Source: Candidatus Saccharimonadia bacterium (GTDB lineage Bacteria > Patescibacteriota > Saccharimonadia > Saccharimonadales > Saccharimonadaceae). From it: a DNA stretch of 16,645 nucleotides. The translations under genes and the position numbers were made by a program. The notes beneath the pieces are model-generated. The model did not search any database. It worked only from the letters and a program-made list of their open reading frames with translations, and had not been told where the DNA came from. Every line of letters starts with the position of its first letter. Position 1 is the first letter of the stretch. This document shows positions 5,060-11,942 of the stretch, in pieces. The stretch spans positions 1 through 16,645 of the forward strand of contig JALRDS010000063.1 in NCBI GenBank assembly GCA_023259925.1, given 5' to 3'.

Positions 5060-6448
5060 TTAGATGAATCGTCGGCTTGCAATGTAGTAGGCACTCGATC
5101 CAACCAGGCTCATTGCACCAACAACCTGCAACATAGTCTCTACCGGCCCAGTTTCAGGTAGTTCTTCTGGTGTGTCGCAGTCGCTTAGGTCTTTACTGTG
5201 CTTGCTGCTATCATATGCAGACTCTTCAATAGTGATGATATTGAAGGTTGAAAGCTCACATACTTCAATCTTGCCTGGTGTTGGCGGTACATCGACTTCG
5301 GCGTCATCACAATCGTCTGGGTTGCCAGGTACTTCTGGTGCGTCAACGCATACAGTGTTCGTGAGTTTTCCGGCCAAGTATTCAGGTACTTTGGCTGTTA
5401 GGGTGTATGTTTTAGTTTGTCCAACCGCTAGGCTTTTAATAGTGTGGGCCCAGGTGTTGTTGCTGATTGTTCCTGCTGAAGGCGACACACTAAGCAGCGT
5501 AACTCCTTGATCTGGGGTATCAGTTACTTTTACATTCTTTAGGGTAACATCACCTGTGTTGAGTACGCGAATTTGGTACGTGTATTCAACATTTACCCCA
5601 ACACGTTGATACTTTTGCTTACTTTCACCAACATATTTTTCAATCGCAACACCTGGTTGGTCAACCTCTGCTACGGTAAACGACTTCGTACATCGAGCAC
5701 CGCTCTTTTTACCTTCTGATGTGTGTATCGTTACGCTTATTTTGTATTCACCGGGGCCATCGGCGGTAAATACGTAGGTTGCATTTGTTTTACTGGTAGA
5801 AACAGTCTTTTTATCAACTTGTGTACCGTTCTTAGTGGCAACGAATGTATAGGAACGTACTTTGGCGCCATTTTTTAGCGTAGCGACTGCCTCGTAGCGA
5901 CGACGCGTGTCAGATAGTTTTTGCTGCGATAGAACTTTACATTGAGCTACAGGCTCTGGCTGCTCTTCGACTGGGGGTGGAGTAGCGGTGACTGGGTTGC
6001 CACATGGTTTCATGATTGCGAATAAGAATCGGCCATTTTGGTCAAACTTTACCATAGCTGTTTGGGCACTGCCCATGGCGCGCACTGATACTTTTTGCGC
6101 GCTAGTTCCGGCAATTTGGCTTCCACCCAAGCCGCGTGCAGCCATAACTGCTCCGGTGGCAACGGTTTTACCGTTCACGACAACACGCCCATCTTGGTAT
6201 ACAACACCGGATTTAAAGTTCCCTTTGAGGTCGGACAGCGATATCCCCATGCTTTGATAAATCTTAGCGTGGTCTTTTTGATTGTATTTATTACGCGCTT
6301 CTTGTAGCGACATAGTGCCACAGTATACGACTGCGTATTGGTCACAATCTCTAGTGCTGTCTAGTGCGGCATTTGCCGGTAGTTGTGTAACGCCAATTGT
6401 TGCAACGCTCAGCACTGCTACTACGAACGCTATTAATTTTCCCTTCAT
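5060..6448 (-). CDS. LPETG-anchored DUF11 surface protein
   Basis: 462 residues from the ATG at 6448-6446; the in-frame ATG at 6466 overlaps the ribosome site itself and is rejected. Signal peptide about 1-27 (ending LPANA). Next comes an N-terminal domain (about 28-125) with DCDQYAVVYCG and a Val/Gly-rich segment, a type I recall from Saccharibacterial surface proteins. Then a Pro-rich linker (TPPPVEEQPEP), a PKD-like beta domain (about 165-262), a DUF11 domain (about 265-385) with YTYQIRVLNTGD, the VCEL-IITI-KHSK-DC module, and LPETG at 430-434 with a hydrophobic helix and a basic tail. It is expected to be sortase-anchored and to act as an adhesin or pilin-like component in host contact (inference). 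It forms its own transcription unit. GAGGAGG lies 7 nt before the start. Confidence 0.9.
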   Translation of the reverse strand: MKGKLIAFVVAVLSVATIGVTQLPANAALDSTRDCDQYAVVYCGTMSLQEARNKYNQKDHAKIYQSMGISLSDLKGNFKSGVVYQDGRVVVNGKTVATGAVMAARGLGGSQIAGTSAQKVSVRAMGSAQTAMVKFDQNGRFLFAIMKPCGNPVTATPPPVEEQPEPVAQCKVLSQQKLSDTRRRYEAVATLKNGAKVRSYTFVATKNGTQVDKKTVSTSKTNATYVFTADGPGEYKISVTIHTSEGKKSGARCTKSFTVAEVDQPGVAIEKYVGESKQKYQRVGVNVEYTYQIRVLNTGDVTLKNVKVTDTPDQGVTLLSVSPSAGTISNNTWAHTIKSLAVGQTKTYTLTAKVPEYLAGKLTNTVCVDAPEVPGNPDDCDDAEVDVPPTPGKIEVCELSTFNIITIEESAYDSSKHSKDLSDCDTPEELPETGPVETMLQVVGAMSLVGSSAYYIASRRFI

Positions 6449-6455
6449 TACTGTG

Positions 6456-6462
6456 CCTCCTC
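6456..6462 (-). promoter_or_regulatory. Shine-Dalgarno site of the LPETG gene
   Basis: GAGGAGG on the minus strand with a 7-nt spacer to the ATG at 6448. It decides the start codon. Confidence 0.8.
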
Positions 6463-6488
6463 GCATGCAATTAGTAATTTCTCTTCAG

Positions 6489-6519
6489 GCGTTATACACT
6501 CCACTGCGTAACGCTGTTA
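6489..6519 (-). promoter_or_regulatory. Possible promoter and operator of the LPETG gene
   Basis: On the minus strand a -10-like TATAAC (6496-6491) lies within a GCGTTA/TAACGC inverted repeat (6489-6494 and 6509-6514, 14-nt spacer). The -35 is poor. A second -10-like TATAAT lies at 6581-6576. The rest of 6520-6640 is AT-rich without other features I can name, apart from a small hairpin CGCTA/TAGCG at 6621-6634. Confidence 0.3.
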
Positions 6520-6672
6520 TATCACTCTTATAAATTTATCACATCATATTCGGAAAAATCAAATGATTAGAAAATATTATACTAATTAACACAAGCATAT
6601 TACTGTGCACTGTTCGCCAACGCTATATGTAGCGCCTCATGGCTATAAAAAACCATATAAAACAATATTTAG

Positions 6673-6701
6673 TTGACAAGTAAAGCGTAGCGGAGTATAA
6701 C
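6673..6701 (+). promoter_or_regulatory. Promoter of the GC-rich 97-residue ORFan
   Basis: A perfect -35 TTGACA (6673-6678), a 17-nt spacer and the -10 TATAAC (6696-6701). The palindrome CGCTGCAGCG (6706-6715) covers the predicted start site and could be an operator. A hairpin GTG+CCAAA/TTTGG+CAC (6715-6735) follows in the leader. Confidence 0.65.
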
Positions 6702-6766
6702 TTATCGCTGCAGCGTGCCAAAACCGTTTGGACACACACGCTCAAACTGAAAGGTCTGATAGTTTT

Positions 6767-7060
6767 ATGCAGACTGCAACACTGCTCAAGCAGGACGTCG
6801 ACATCCTCGACGAGCTGCTCGGGAACTACTACGCAAAGTTCAACTCCTGTCACCCGTATGGGTACATGGAGGGGAACGTGGATGCGCTCGCTCGCAAGCT
6901 CAGCCGGGACTGCGCACGCTTCCGTCTCTTCAGCGCTTCGGAGATCGCGGCGCGAATCAGGGAGGACGGAGTGCTGATCGAGCAGCAGACAGGAGCTAGC
7001 CAGGTGTCTCGTAACCGCGAGGTCACCCATCGGTACAAGGTGGTGCTGGCGAAGAAGTAG
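6767..7060 (+). CDS. GC-rich small ORFan protein, function unknown
   Basis: 97 residues from the ATG at 6767; the frame stays open upstream to a TTG at 6728, but that lies inside a leader hairpin. The ribosome site is weak (GAAAGG about 11 nt upstream). The protein is soluble, probably mostly helical and mildly basic, with no signal peptide. It has two Cys, a Tyr-rich segment (GNYYAKF, HPYGYMEG) and a basic C terminus (HRYKVVLAKK). Composition is foreign to the flanks: 6841-6900 has 36 G+C of 60 and codons end mostly in C or G. It has its own promoter, a long 3' hairpin and a terminator, so it is a self-contained unit inserted between the surface block and tRNA-Glu. The compositional likeness to the secreted gene at 3232-4521 suggests a common source (inference). 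I do not recognise the family. Confidence 0.7.
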   Translation: MQTATLLKQDVDILDELLGNYYAKFNSCHPYGYMEGNVDALARKLSRDCARFRLFSASEIAARIREDGVLIEQQTGASQVSRNREVTHRYKVVLAKK

Positions 7061-7071
7061 CTGCAGTGTGT

Positions 7072-7132
7072 CGCTAGTGCGGCGGGAAGAGTTCAGGTGA
7101 TATAGACTTTTGAGCCTCCCGCTGCACTAGCG
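7072..7132 (+). repeat. 16-bp stem hairpin after the 97-residue ORFan
   Basis: The arms at 7072-7087 and 7117-7132 (CGCTAGTGCGGCGGGA and TCCCGCTGCACTAGCG) pair along 16 bp with one G-U wobble and enclose a 29-nt loop. It sits 11 nt after the stop codon and just before a separate true terminator. It resembles, in position and strength but not sequence, the hairpin after the other GC-rich gene. Confidence 0.8.
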
Positions 7133-7139
7133 CAGCAAT

Positions 7140-7165
7140 TACCCTTTTCAAAGGGGTATTTTTTT
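7140..7165 (+). terminator. Intrinsic terminator of the ORFan unit
   Basis: An 8-bp stem (7140-7147 with 7151-7158, one T-G wobble) with a 3-nt loop, followed by seven T residues (7159-7165). Confidence 0.85.
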
Positions 7166-7218
7166 GCTAAGATTGGTTGGAGTTGTTCGGAATTATTTTT
7201 TAATTTCTAGACATACGT

Positions 7219-7241
7219 GGCCTCATACTAGGGTATGAGCC
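7219..7241. repeat. Hairpin upstream of tRNA-Glu sharing its first bases
   Basis: CTCATAC (7222-7228) pairs with GTATGAG (7233-7239) over a 4-nt loop, extended by GG/CC across a bulge. The stretch TGGCCTCAT here is repeated at the 5' end of the tRNA gene (7309-7317). No gene is visible in 7166-7309 otherwise. Confidence 0.5.
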
Positions 7242-7309
7242 CGGCACGATTCGGAAGTGGTCTTAAAAATGAGCAAGCTTATTTTTATTACACACTTCAC
7301 TCATCGCTT

Positions 7310-7384
7310 GGCCTCATCGTCTAACGGTTAGGACACCAGGTTTTCATCCTGGCAATCGGAGTTCGATTCTCCGTGAGGTCACCA
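7310..7384 (+). tRNA. tRNA-Glu: tRNA-Glu (anticodon UUC), CCA encoded
   Basis: The acceptor stem GGCCTCA (7310-7316) pairs with TGAGGTC (7374-7380) with one wobble; the discriminator is A7381 and the CCA (7382-7384) is encoded. The D arm contains GGTTAGGAC. The anticodon arm CCAGG-TTTTCAT-CCTGG gives anticodon TTC. The T arm contains GGAGTTCGATTCTCC. Total length is 75 nt and all arms are intact. It is transcribed alone, between the ORFan unit and the glycosidase gene, and is followed at once by a strong terminator. Confidence 0.97.
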
Positions 7385-7426
7385 TAGAAAAAAGCTCAGG
7401 TTTCAAGCCTGGGCTTTTTTCTATGG
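7382..7426 (+). terminator. Very long terminator hairpin overlapping the tRNA CCA end
   Basis: The arms at 7382-7400 and 7408-7426 pair along 19 bp with one wobble and a 7-nt loop. The 3' arm contains a run of six T. The 5' arm begins with the tRNA's own CCA, so the unprocessed transcript pairs its CCA into the terminator stem. The A6/T6 symmetry would allow bidirectional function. Confidence 0.85.
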
Positions 7427-7441
7427 ATAGCCCGAGCATAT

Positions 7442-7447
7442 TACAAT
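7442..7447 (+). promoter_or_regulatory. -10 box of the glycosidase gene (leaderless type)
   Basis: TACAAT is followed by 6 nt and then the ATG at 7454, with no Shine-Dalgarno sequence. The spacing is identical to that of the two-component genes. Confidence 0.5.
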
Positions 7448-7453
7448 GAGCAT

Positions 7454-8446
7454 ATGACGAAACCATTAAAGGGATTAAATTTAGGCGGTTGGCTGGTTAT
7501 TGAGCCGTGGATTACGCCATCGCTATTTTCTGAAACTAGTGCTAAGAATGAATTTGAACTCGCTAAAACAGAGCAGGGTAGGCGACGAATAAAAGATCAC
7601 CATGCTCATTTTGTTGTTGAGGATGATTTACGATGGATGCAAGAACAGGGGGTTGAACTACTTCGCGTGCCAATCGGCTATTGGATTTTTGGAGACGATA
7701 ATCGCTACGTGAGTGCAGTTGAGCGGCTAGACTGGTTGGTGACTACTTCCCTCTCGTACGGTTTTAAGCTGTTGTTAGATTTGCACGCGGCGCCAGAAGC
7801 GCAAAATCGTGCTGCGCACAGCGGGAGTGGCAATACAATATCGGATAATCATTCAACAAGATGGTTGAATAACACTGCTGCACAAGATAAAACAATTGAA
7901 GTATTGAAAAAGCTCGCGATTCGGTACTATGACTCACCTGCTGTTTGGGGCATTCAATTGCTGAACGAGCCATTCGTTGATCGATTCGGCTTGAAGCTTG
8001 CCCGATTCTATAGAAAGGCCTACAGGGAGCTCATAAACGTTGCTCGGCCAGGTACGCGCATCGTGTTCTCCGATGCCTATGCCCCCTTACGAACATCAAA
8101 CTGTTTTTGGCTTATGGAGAAAAAGGAGTATCCAGTTGTACTTGATTGCCATATGTATCAGCTGTTTGGTGCGCGGGATAAAAAACGAACATTCAACCAG
8201 CACATTAAACATACTGTTGACACTAGGCTATTCTTGCAATTTTTATCGTGGCAGCAGCCGGTGATGGTTGGTGAGTGGAGCGCTATGCTACCTAATAAAT
8301 ACCCGAAGGCTCAAACATCTCGATATGCTCAATCACAAAAACAGGCATTTCGATACACCGTAGCGGAATGTTATTGGACCTATAAAACAGAGGCCGGTGG
8401 ACGTTGGAATTACAGAGATATGAAGCATAAGCATGTGGTAGAATAA
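7454..8446 (+). CDS. Glycoside hydrolase family 5, exo-beta-1,3-glucanase-like, no signal peptide
   Basis: 330 residues. The N terminus LKGLNLGGWLVIEPWITPSLF is the hallmark of the yeast EXG1-type (GH5_9) subgroup. Family residues are present: RVPIGYW (71-77), DLHAAPEAQN (109-118), the acid/base Glu172 in LLNEP, His233 and Tyr235 in DCHMYQ, and the nucleophile Glu274 in VGEWS. These support an active retaining TIM-barrel enzyme cleaving beta-glucan-type oligosaccharides; the exact substrate is not shown. There is no signal peptide or membrane segment, so it should act in the cytoplasm on imported sugars, unless exported by a non-classical route. The 30-bp gap to pgk suggests linkage with sugar catabolism. 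It is shorter than typical secreted EXG1 enzymes, as expected without leader sequences. Confidence 0.85.
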   Translation: MTKPLKGLNLGGWLVIEPWITPSLFSETSAKNEFELAKTEQGRRRIKDHHAHFVVEDDLRWMQEQGVELLRVPIGYWIFGDDNRYVSAVERLDWLVTTSLSYGFKLLLDLHAAPEAQNRAAHSGSGNTISDNHSTRWLNNTAAQDKTIEVLKKLAIRYYDSPAVWGIQLLNEPFVDRFGLKLARFYRKAYRELINVARPGTRIVFSDAYAPLRTSNCFWLMEKKEYPVVLDCHMYQLFGARDKKRTFNQHIKHTVDTRLFLQFLSWQQPVMVGEWSAMLPNKYPKAQTSRYAQSQKQAFRYTVAECYWTYKTEAGGRWNYRDMKHKHVVE

Positions 8447-8464
8447 GGCTAAGTAATAAAAGGG

Positions 8465-8470
8465 TAGGGT
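8465..8470 (+). promoter_or_regulatory. Weak -10-like element before pgk
   Basis: TAGGGT ends 5 nt before the GTG start at 8476. It matches only the first two and last consensus bases. It could give a leaderless pgk transcript, or pgk could be read through from the glycosidase gene. Confidence 0.25.
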
Positions 8471-8475
8471 AATAG

Positions 8476-9699
8476 GTGAAATTCCATAAAAAAACAATTC
8501 GCGATGTGCCGCTTGAAGGCACCACGGTTCTTTTGAGGGCAGATTATAATGTGCCGTTAGCCGAAGACGGTTCGGTGAAAGATGATTTTAGAATTCGAGC
8601 CAGCTTACCAACAGTGAAAGCATTGTTGAAAAAAGGCTGCAAAGTAGTCATTGTTTCTCATCTTGGTAGGCCAGAGGGACGTGATGAATCGCTCACGATT
8701 GAGCCAGCAGCGCAGCGACTTGCGGAACTACTGGGTGAACCAATTCGATTTGTCGATCAGACAGTGGGTAATAAGGTAAAGATGGCCATTAAGCGAGCGC
8801 CAAAACGTAGCGTCGTTGTACTGGAGAATTTGCGCTTTCACGCCGAAGAGGAGGCAAATGACGAAGCGTTCGCTCGTCAACTTGCGAGCGACACTGGTGC
8901 GAAGTATTTTGTGCAAGACGGCTTTGGCGTGGTTCATCGTGATCATGCGTCAACCGCAGCTATTACGCTATGTATCCCGAGCGTCGCCGGGTTGCTACTT
9001 GAAAAAGAATACGTATCGATTGTAAAAGCGATGCGACACCCTGAGCGACCCCTGGTTGCTGTAACGGGTGGTGCCAAAGTGAGTGATAAAATTCAGGTGG
9101 TGAAAGAGCTAGTGGAGAAGGCCGACTCTGTGCTGGTAGGTGGAGCTATGGCCAATACATTCTTGGCTGGTCTGGGCCAGTCGGTAGGTGCAAGTAAATA
9201 CGAAGCAGGCCAGGCTGAAGTGGTAAAAGATATTGTTACGTTGGCTGGTAAGCGCTCGGCTGAGCTAGGTGTTGATCTTTCTGAATTCTTGGAGCTGCCA
9301 AGCGATGTTGCGGTTGCTAAGAGTGTTGATGACAAGCACGTCGAAAACATGCCTGTCGATGCTGTAACCGAACACGATATGATTTTAGACATTGGAACAG
9401 TAACTGCTGAGCATTTTGCGCGTACAATCGCGAACGCAAAAACAATTATTTGGAACGGCACCATGGGTTTTGCAGAAAAAGAAGTATTTTCTCATGGATC
9501 GGCTGCTGTTGCCCGCGCCATGACTCAAAACGCGAGCGCCGAATCTATTGTGGGTGGTGGTGATACTGCTGACTTTGCGATTCACTGGGACACTAAAAAT
9601 GGTGATAGTTTTAGCCATATTTCGACTGGTGGTGGAGCGAGCTTGGAGTTGATGGCTGGCGAAACACTACCAGGAATTGAACATTTGCTAGACGCCTAG
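8476..9699 (+). CDS. pgk: Phosphoglycerate kinase
   Basis: 407 residues, GTG start, full family length. It catalyses 1,3-bisphosphoglycerate + ADP to 3-phosphoglycerate + ATP in the cytosol. Visible motifs are RADYNVPL (21-28), SHLGRPEG (61-68), LENLRFH (116-122), the basic-patch segment HRDHAST (154-160), GGAKVSDKI (198-206), GGGDTADF (360-367) and STGGGASLELMAGETLPG (383-400). Two usually conserved spots differ: the hinge/nucleotide segment usually written WNGPxGVFE is WNGTMGFAE (326-334), and the usual VNDAFG is VQDGFG (146-151). The catalytic Arg and Lys appear intact, so activity is expected. tpiA follows 51 bp downstream. Confidence 0.97.
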   Translation: MKFHKKTIRDVPLEGTTVLLRADYNVPLAEDGSVKDDFRIRASLPTVKALLKKGCKVVIVSHLGRPEGRDESLTIEPAAQRLAELLGEPIRFVDQTVGNKVKMAIKRAPKRSVVVLENLRFHAEEEANDEAFARQLASDTGAKYFVQDGFGVVHRDHASTAAITLCIPSVAGLLLEKEYVSIVKAMRHPERPLVAVTGGAKVSDKIQVVKELVEKADSVLVGGAMANTFLAGLGQSVGASKYEAGQAEVVKDIVTLAGKRSAELGVDLSEFLELPSDVAVAKSVDDKHVENMPVDAVTEHDMILDIGTVTAEHFARTIANAKTIIWNGTMGFAEKEVFSHGSAAVARAMTQNASAESIVGGGDTADFAIHWDTKNGDSFSHISTGGGASLELMAGETLPGIEHLLDA

Positions 9700-9717
9700 C
9701 AAAAACTTCGGTACACT
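9689..9717 (+). promoter_or_regulatory. Possible tpiA promoter
   Basis: The -35-like TAGACG (9689-9694, inside the end of pgk), a 17-nt spacer and the -10 TACACT (9712-9717). The start site would be near 9724, leaving a leader of about 27 nt before the GTG at 9751. No clear Shine-Dalgarno sequence at the usual distance. Confidence 0.35.
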
Positions 9718-9750
9718 AGAGGAAATAAAGCGTAAGCGTTAATAACTAGG

Positions 9751-10521
9751 GTGAGCAAGAAAACATTAATTATCGGTAACTGGAAAATGAATCTCACGGT
9801 ACATGAGTCCAGTTTATATGTGCACAAATTAGGCAAGTTACTAAAAAATCATCGCAATGTTGAAATGGTGCTTGCCCCTGGATTATTAGCCCTGCAGTCA
9901 CTCAGCCTTCAGCCTGAGCGGAAGCTATTTAAACTTGCCGCACAGAACTTATATTTCAAAGACGAAGGTGCCTTTACGGGCGAAGTGTCAGCACACCAAT
10001 TACGAGGGCTTGTGCAGTACGCCATTATTGGGCACTCTGAGCGACGTCATATATTCAAAGAGCACGACAAAGAGATCCGCGCTAAAGTCCAGGCGGCGGT
10101 TCGCCATGGCATTACACCGGTACTGTGTGTGGGCGAAACTGCGCATGAACGTACAAATAAAGAAACAGCTGGCGTGCTTCACGATCAATTAGTGGGCGGA
10201 CTGGCGAATTTAACTGCCGATGAAGTGCAAACTATGGTAATTGCATATGAACCAGTTTGGGCGATTGGAACTGGTAATAGCGCTACGACAAAAGATGTTG
10301 AAGCGGCCGTCCGAACCATTCGTAACCAAATCGACCACTTGTATGGCAAAGAAACTGCTGAGCTGGTGCGGGTAATTTACGGCGGCAGTGTCTCATCGGT
10401 AAATGCTCGTGAATATCTGCAAACACCGGGTGTGGACGGACTATTACCGGGTGGCGCGAGTCTGAAATCAAAAGAATTTGAAGCAATTATTGAAGCTGCA
10501 TTTGAAGTAGGAAAGAAATAG
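9751..10521 (+). CDS. tpiA: Triose-phosphate isomerase
   Basis: 256 residues, GTG start, normal length. It interconverts dihydroxyacetone phosphate and glyceraldehyde 3-phosphate. Active-site residues are present: Asn10 and Lys12 in GNWKMN, His95 in IGHSERR, Glu167 in AYEPVWAIGTG (which also forms loop 6), and the phosphate-binding YGGSVSS and GASLKS segments near the end. TGEVSA (76-81) is also typical. It lies between pgk and a tail-anchored protein that starts 3 nt after its stop, so those two are probably translated from one mRNA. Confidence 0.97.
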   Translation: MSKKTLIIGNWKMNLTVHESSLYVHKLGKLLKNHRNVEMVLAPGLLALQSLSLQPERKLFKLAAQNLYFKDEGAFTGEVSAHQLRGLVQYAIIGHSERRHIFKEHDKEIRAKVQAAVRHGITPVLCVGETAHERTNKETAGVLHDQLVGGLANLTADEVQTMVIAYEPVWAIGTGNSATTKDVEAAVRTIRNQIDHLYGKETAELVRVIYGGSVSSVNAREYLQTPGVDGLLPGGASLKSKEFEAIIEAAFEVGKK

Positions 10522-10524
10522 TAC

Positions 10525-11907
10525 GTGGGCGACATTGATTTTGATGAACTCGATAGAGCGGTTAATTCCCTCATGAGCGGCAAGAGTGTGAATAATAAGG
10601 TTGTATCGGCTCAAGAAACTAATTCAACTCCTGGTATGCAATCAACGGCGCAGCGTGTATCGATCCCAAGCCGGCAAGCCACCATGCCGACTGCCGCACC
10701 GAAGCAAGCAAGCATTTCAGCGTCAAGAAATGCCACTAAGTCGACGGCAGCACCCGGAGCGGCAGGTGTTCGTAGGGCAGGGCGGTTTATGGATGTAGTA
10801 GATTCTTCTGCCGACCTAAACCCTATGAAGCGTCCGCTGCCGGTTACTCCAGTACGACCTGTACCTTCGCTGCCGAAGCCTACAAGCCCACAAGTGGAGG
10901 AGCCAGTTTCTAGCATTAGCTCGAAACCTCCAGTTGTTCAAGAAAAAATACAAGATAGCCCGTCTGAACCTGTCATGGTTCGTCGTATTACTAAAAATGA
11001 CAATATGCCCGATCCGCTCGATACGATGAAGCAGGCGGAACCAGTGGTGGCGGCTACTGATGTGCCAGCGGTGAATGTAAGCGATGATGAACGACCAGCA
11101 GCGGCGTTCCGTGGACTGTCGCAACAAGAAAAACCACCTGTCGCTACTGCGTCAGCGCCAACTGAAAATACTAAGCTTGGCACGAGTTTATCTGATTTAT
11201 CACAGGCAATTCAGGCGCAACTTGGCGGCGCGATACCCGCAGACAAGCCTGGAAGTGACGTGCCTAGTCAGTCGGTAGTGCCGACAAGTAACACGACTAC
11301 CCTTTCAGATTTTAAGTCAGCCGATACGGGCGCAGTTGCGAATGCTGATGCTACATCTTCTGATCCTGCTACGACTGATGCGCAGCGCGGTGAATCTCCG
11401 TTTTTAGCAAATGCACGCCCAGAAAAACGACCGTTGAATGCACCGCAGAGTGCTGATTTAGAAGAGGCTGAGACTATGAATCCAGCTGTGGTATCTAATA
11501 ACGTAGCAGATGATATTGCAGGTCAATCGAATCCGAAAGATGCCGAAACGCCAGGCGGGGCAACTATGCATGACGACATACACGAATTGTCGCACGAGCT
11601 AGTCAAGATTGAAGCTACAGGCAGAATGACGGATGATGAAGTAGTTCATCCAACTGGGGGTCAAACACCACTTGGTGCAACTACAGCGCTTGCCACGTCA
11701 ACCTCAATATCTCAGCAATACGTTCAAAAAGAATCAACCGGCGATACCTCGCATGCTCCAATTTATGACACAGCTGAGTATGAAAAAACGTTGAAACATC
11801 CAGCAAAAAAGCAATCTGGATGGTGGATAGTGCTTGGCGTACTGGTACTGCTAGCACTCGGTTCTGGTGGCGCCGTTGCTCTATACTTTATGGGTCTAAT
11901 TCCGTAA
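10525..11907 (+). CDS. Large disordered protein with a C-terminal membrane anchor, function unknown
   Basis: 460 residues from a GTG 3 nt after the tpiA stop. The first 20 residues are acidic and helix-like (MGDIDFDELDRAVNSLM). About residues 21-425 are low-complexity, rich in Pro, Ala, Ser, Thr, Asp and Glu, with no recognisable fold. Residues about 433-456 form one hydrophobic segment after a basic KHPAKKQSGWW stretch, leaving a very short tail. With no signal peptide, the long part probably stays in the cytoplasm and is tethered to the membrane from the C terminus. The Lys/Arg content before the helix fits the positive-inside rule. The role is unknown. Tight spacing with tpiA suggests co-transcription, not necessarily shared function. 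Confidence 0.8.
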   Translation: MGDIDFDELDRAVNSLMSGKSVNNKVVSAQETNSTPGMQSTAQRVSIPSRQATMPTAAPKQASISASRNATKSTAAPGAAGVRRAGRFMDVVDSSADLNPMKRPLPVTPVRPVPSLPKPTSPQVEEPVSSISSKPPVVQEKIQDSPSEPVMVRRITKNDNMPDPLDTMKQAEPVVAATDVPAVNVSDDERPAAAFRGLSQQEKPPVATASAPTENTKLGTSLSDLSQAIQAQLGGAIPADKPGSDVPSQSVVPTSNTTTLSDFKSADTGAVANADATSSDPATTDAQRGESPFLANARPEKRPLNAPQSADLEEAETMNPAVVSNNVADDIAGQSNPKDAETPGGATMHDDIHELSHELVKIEATGRMTDDEVVHPTGGQTPLGATTALATSTSISQQYVQKESTGDTSHAPIYDTAEYEKTLKHPAKKQSGWWIVLGVLVLLALGSGGAVALYFMGLIP

Positions 11908-11928
11908 CGTCCGCGTGCAATTCACTGG

Positions 11929-11934
11929 TATAAT
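11929..11934 (+). promoter_or_regulatory. Extended -10 promoter of the helicase gene (leaderless type)
   Basis: A perfect TATAAT preceded by TGG (extended -10 TGnTATAAT) lies 8 nt before the ATG at 11943. Transcription would begin at or next to the start codon. There is no Shine-Dalgarno sequence. This is the clearest leaderless case in the window. Confidence 0.68.
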
Positions 11935-11942
11935 TGATAGTA

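Noticed and set aside
6623..7030. Minus-strand open frame opposite the 97-residue ORFan
   Set aside because: The plus-strand frame has its own promoter, terminator and more natural composition; the minus frame has neither.
7219..7270. Partial tRNA duplicate upstream of tRNA-Glu (shared TGGCCTCAT)
   Set aside because: Only nine bases are shared, the following sequence forms its own hairpin, and no anticodon or T arm is present.
11934..11942. TTG start for the helicase gene
   Set aside because: It lies inside the TATAAT promoter box; the ATG at 11943 fits both the promoter and the family's N terminus.
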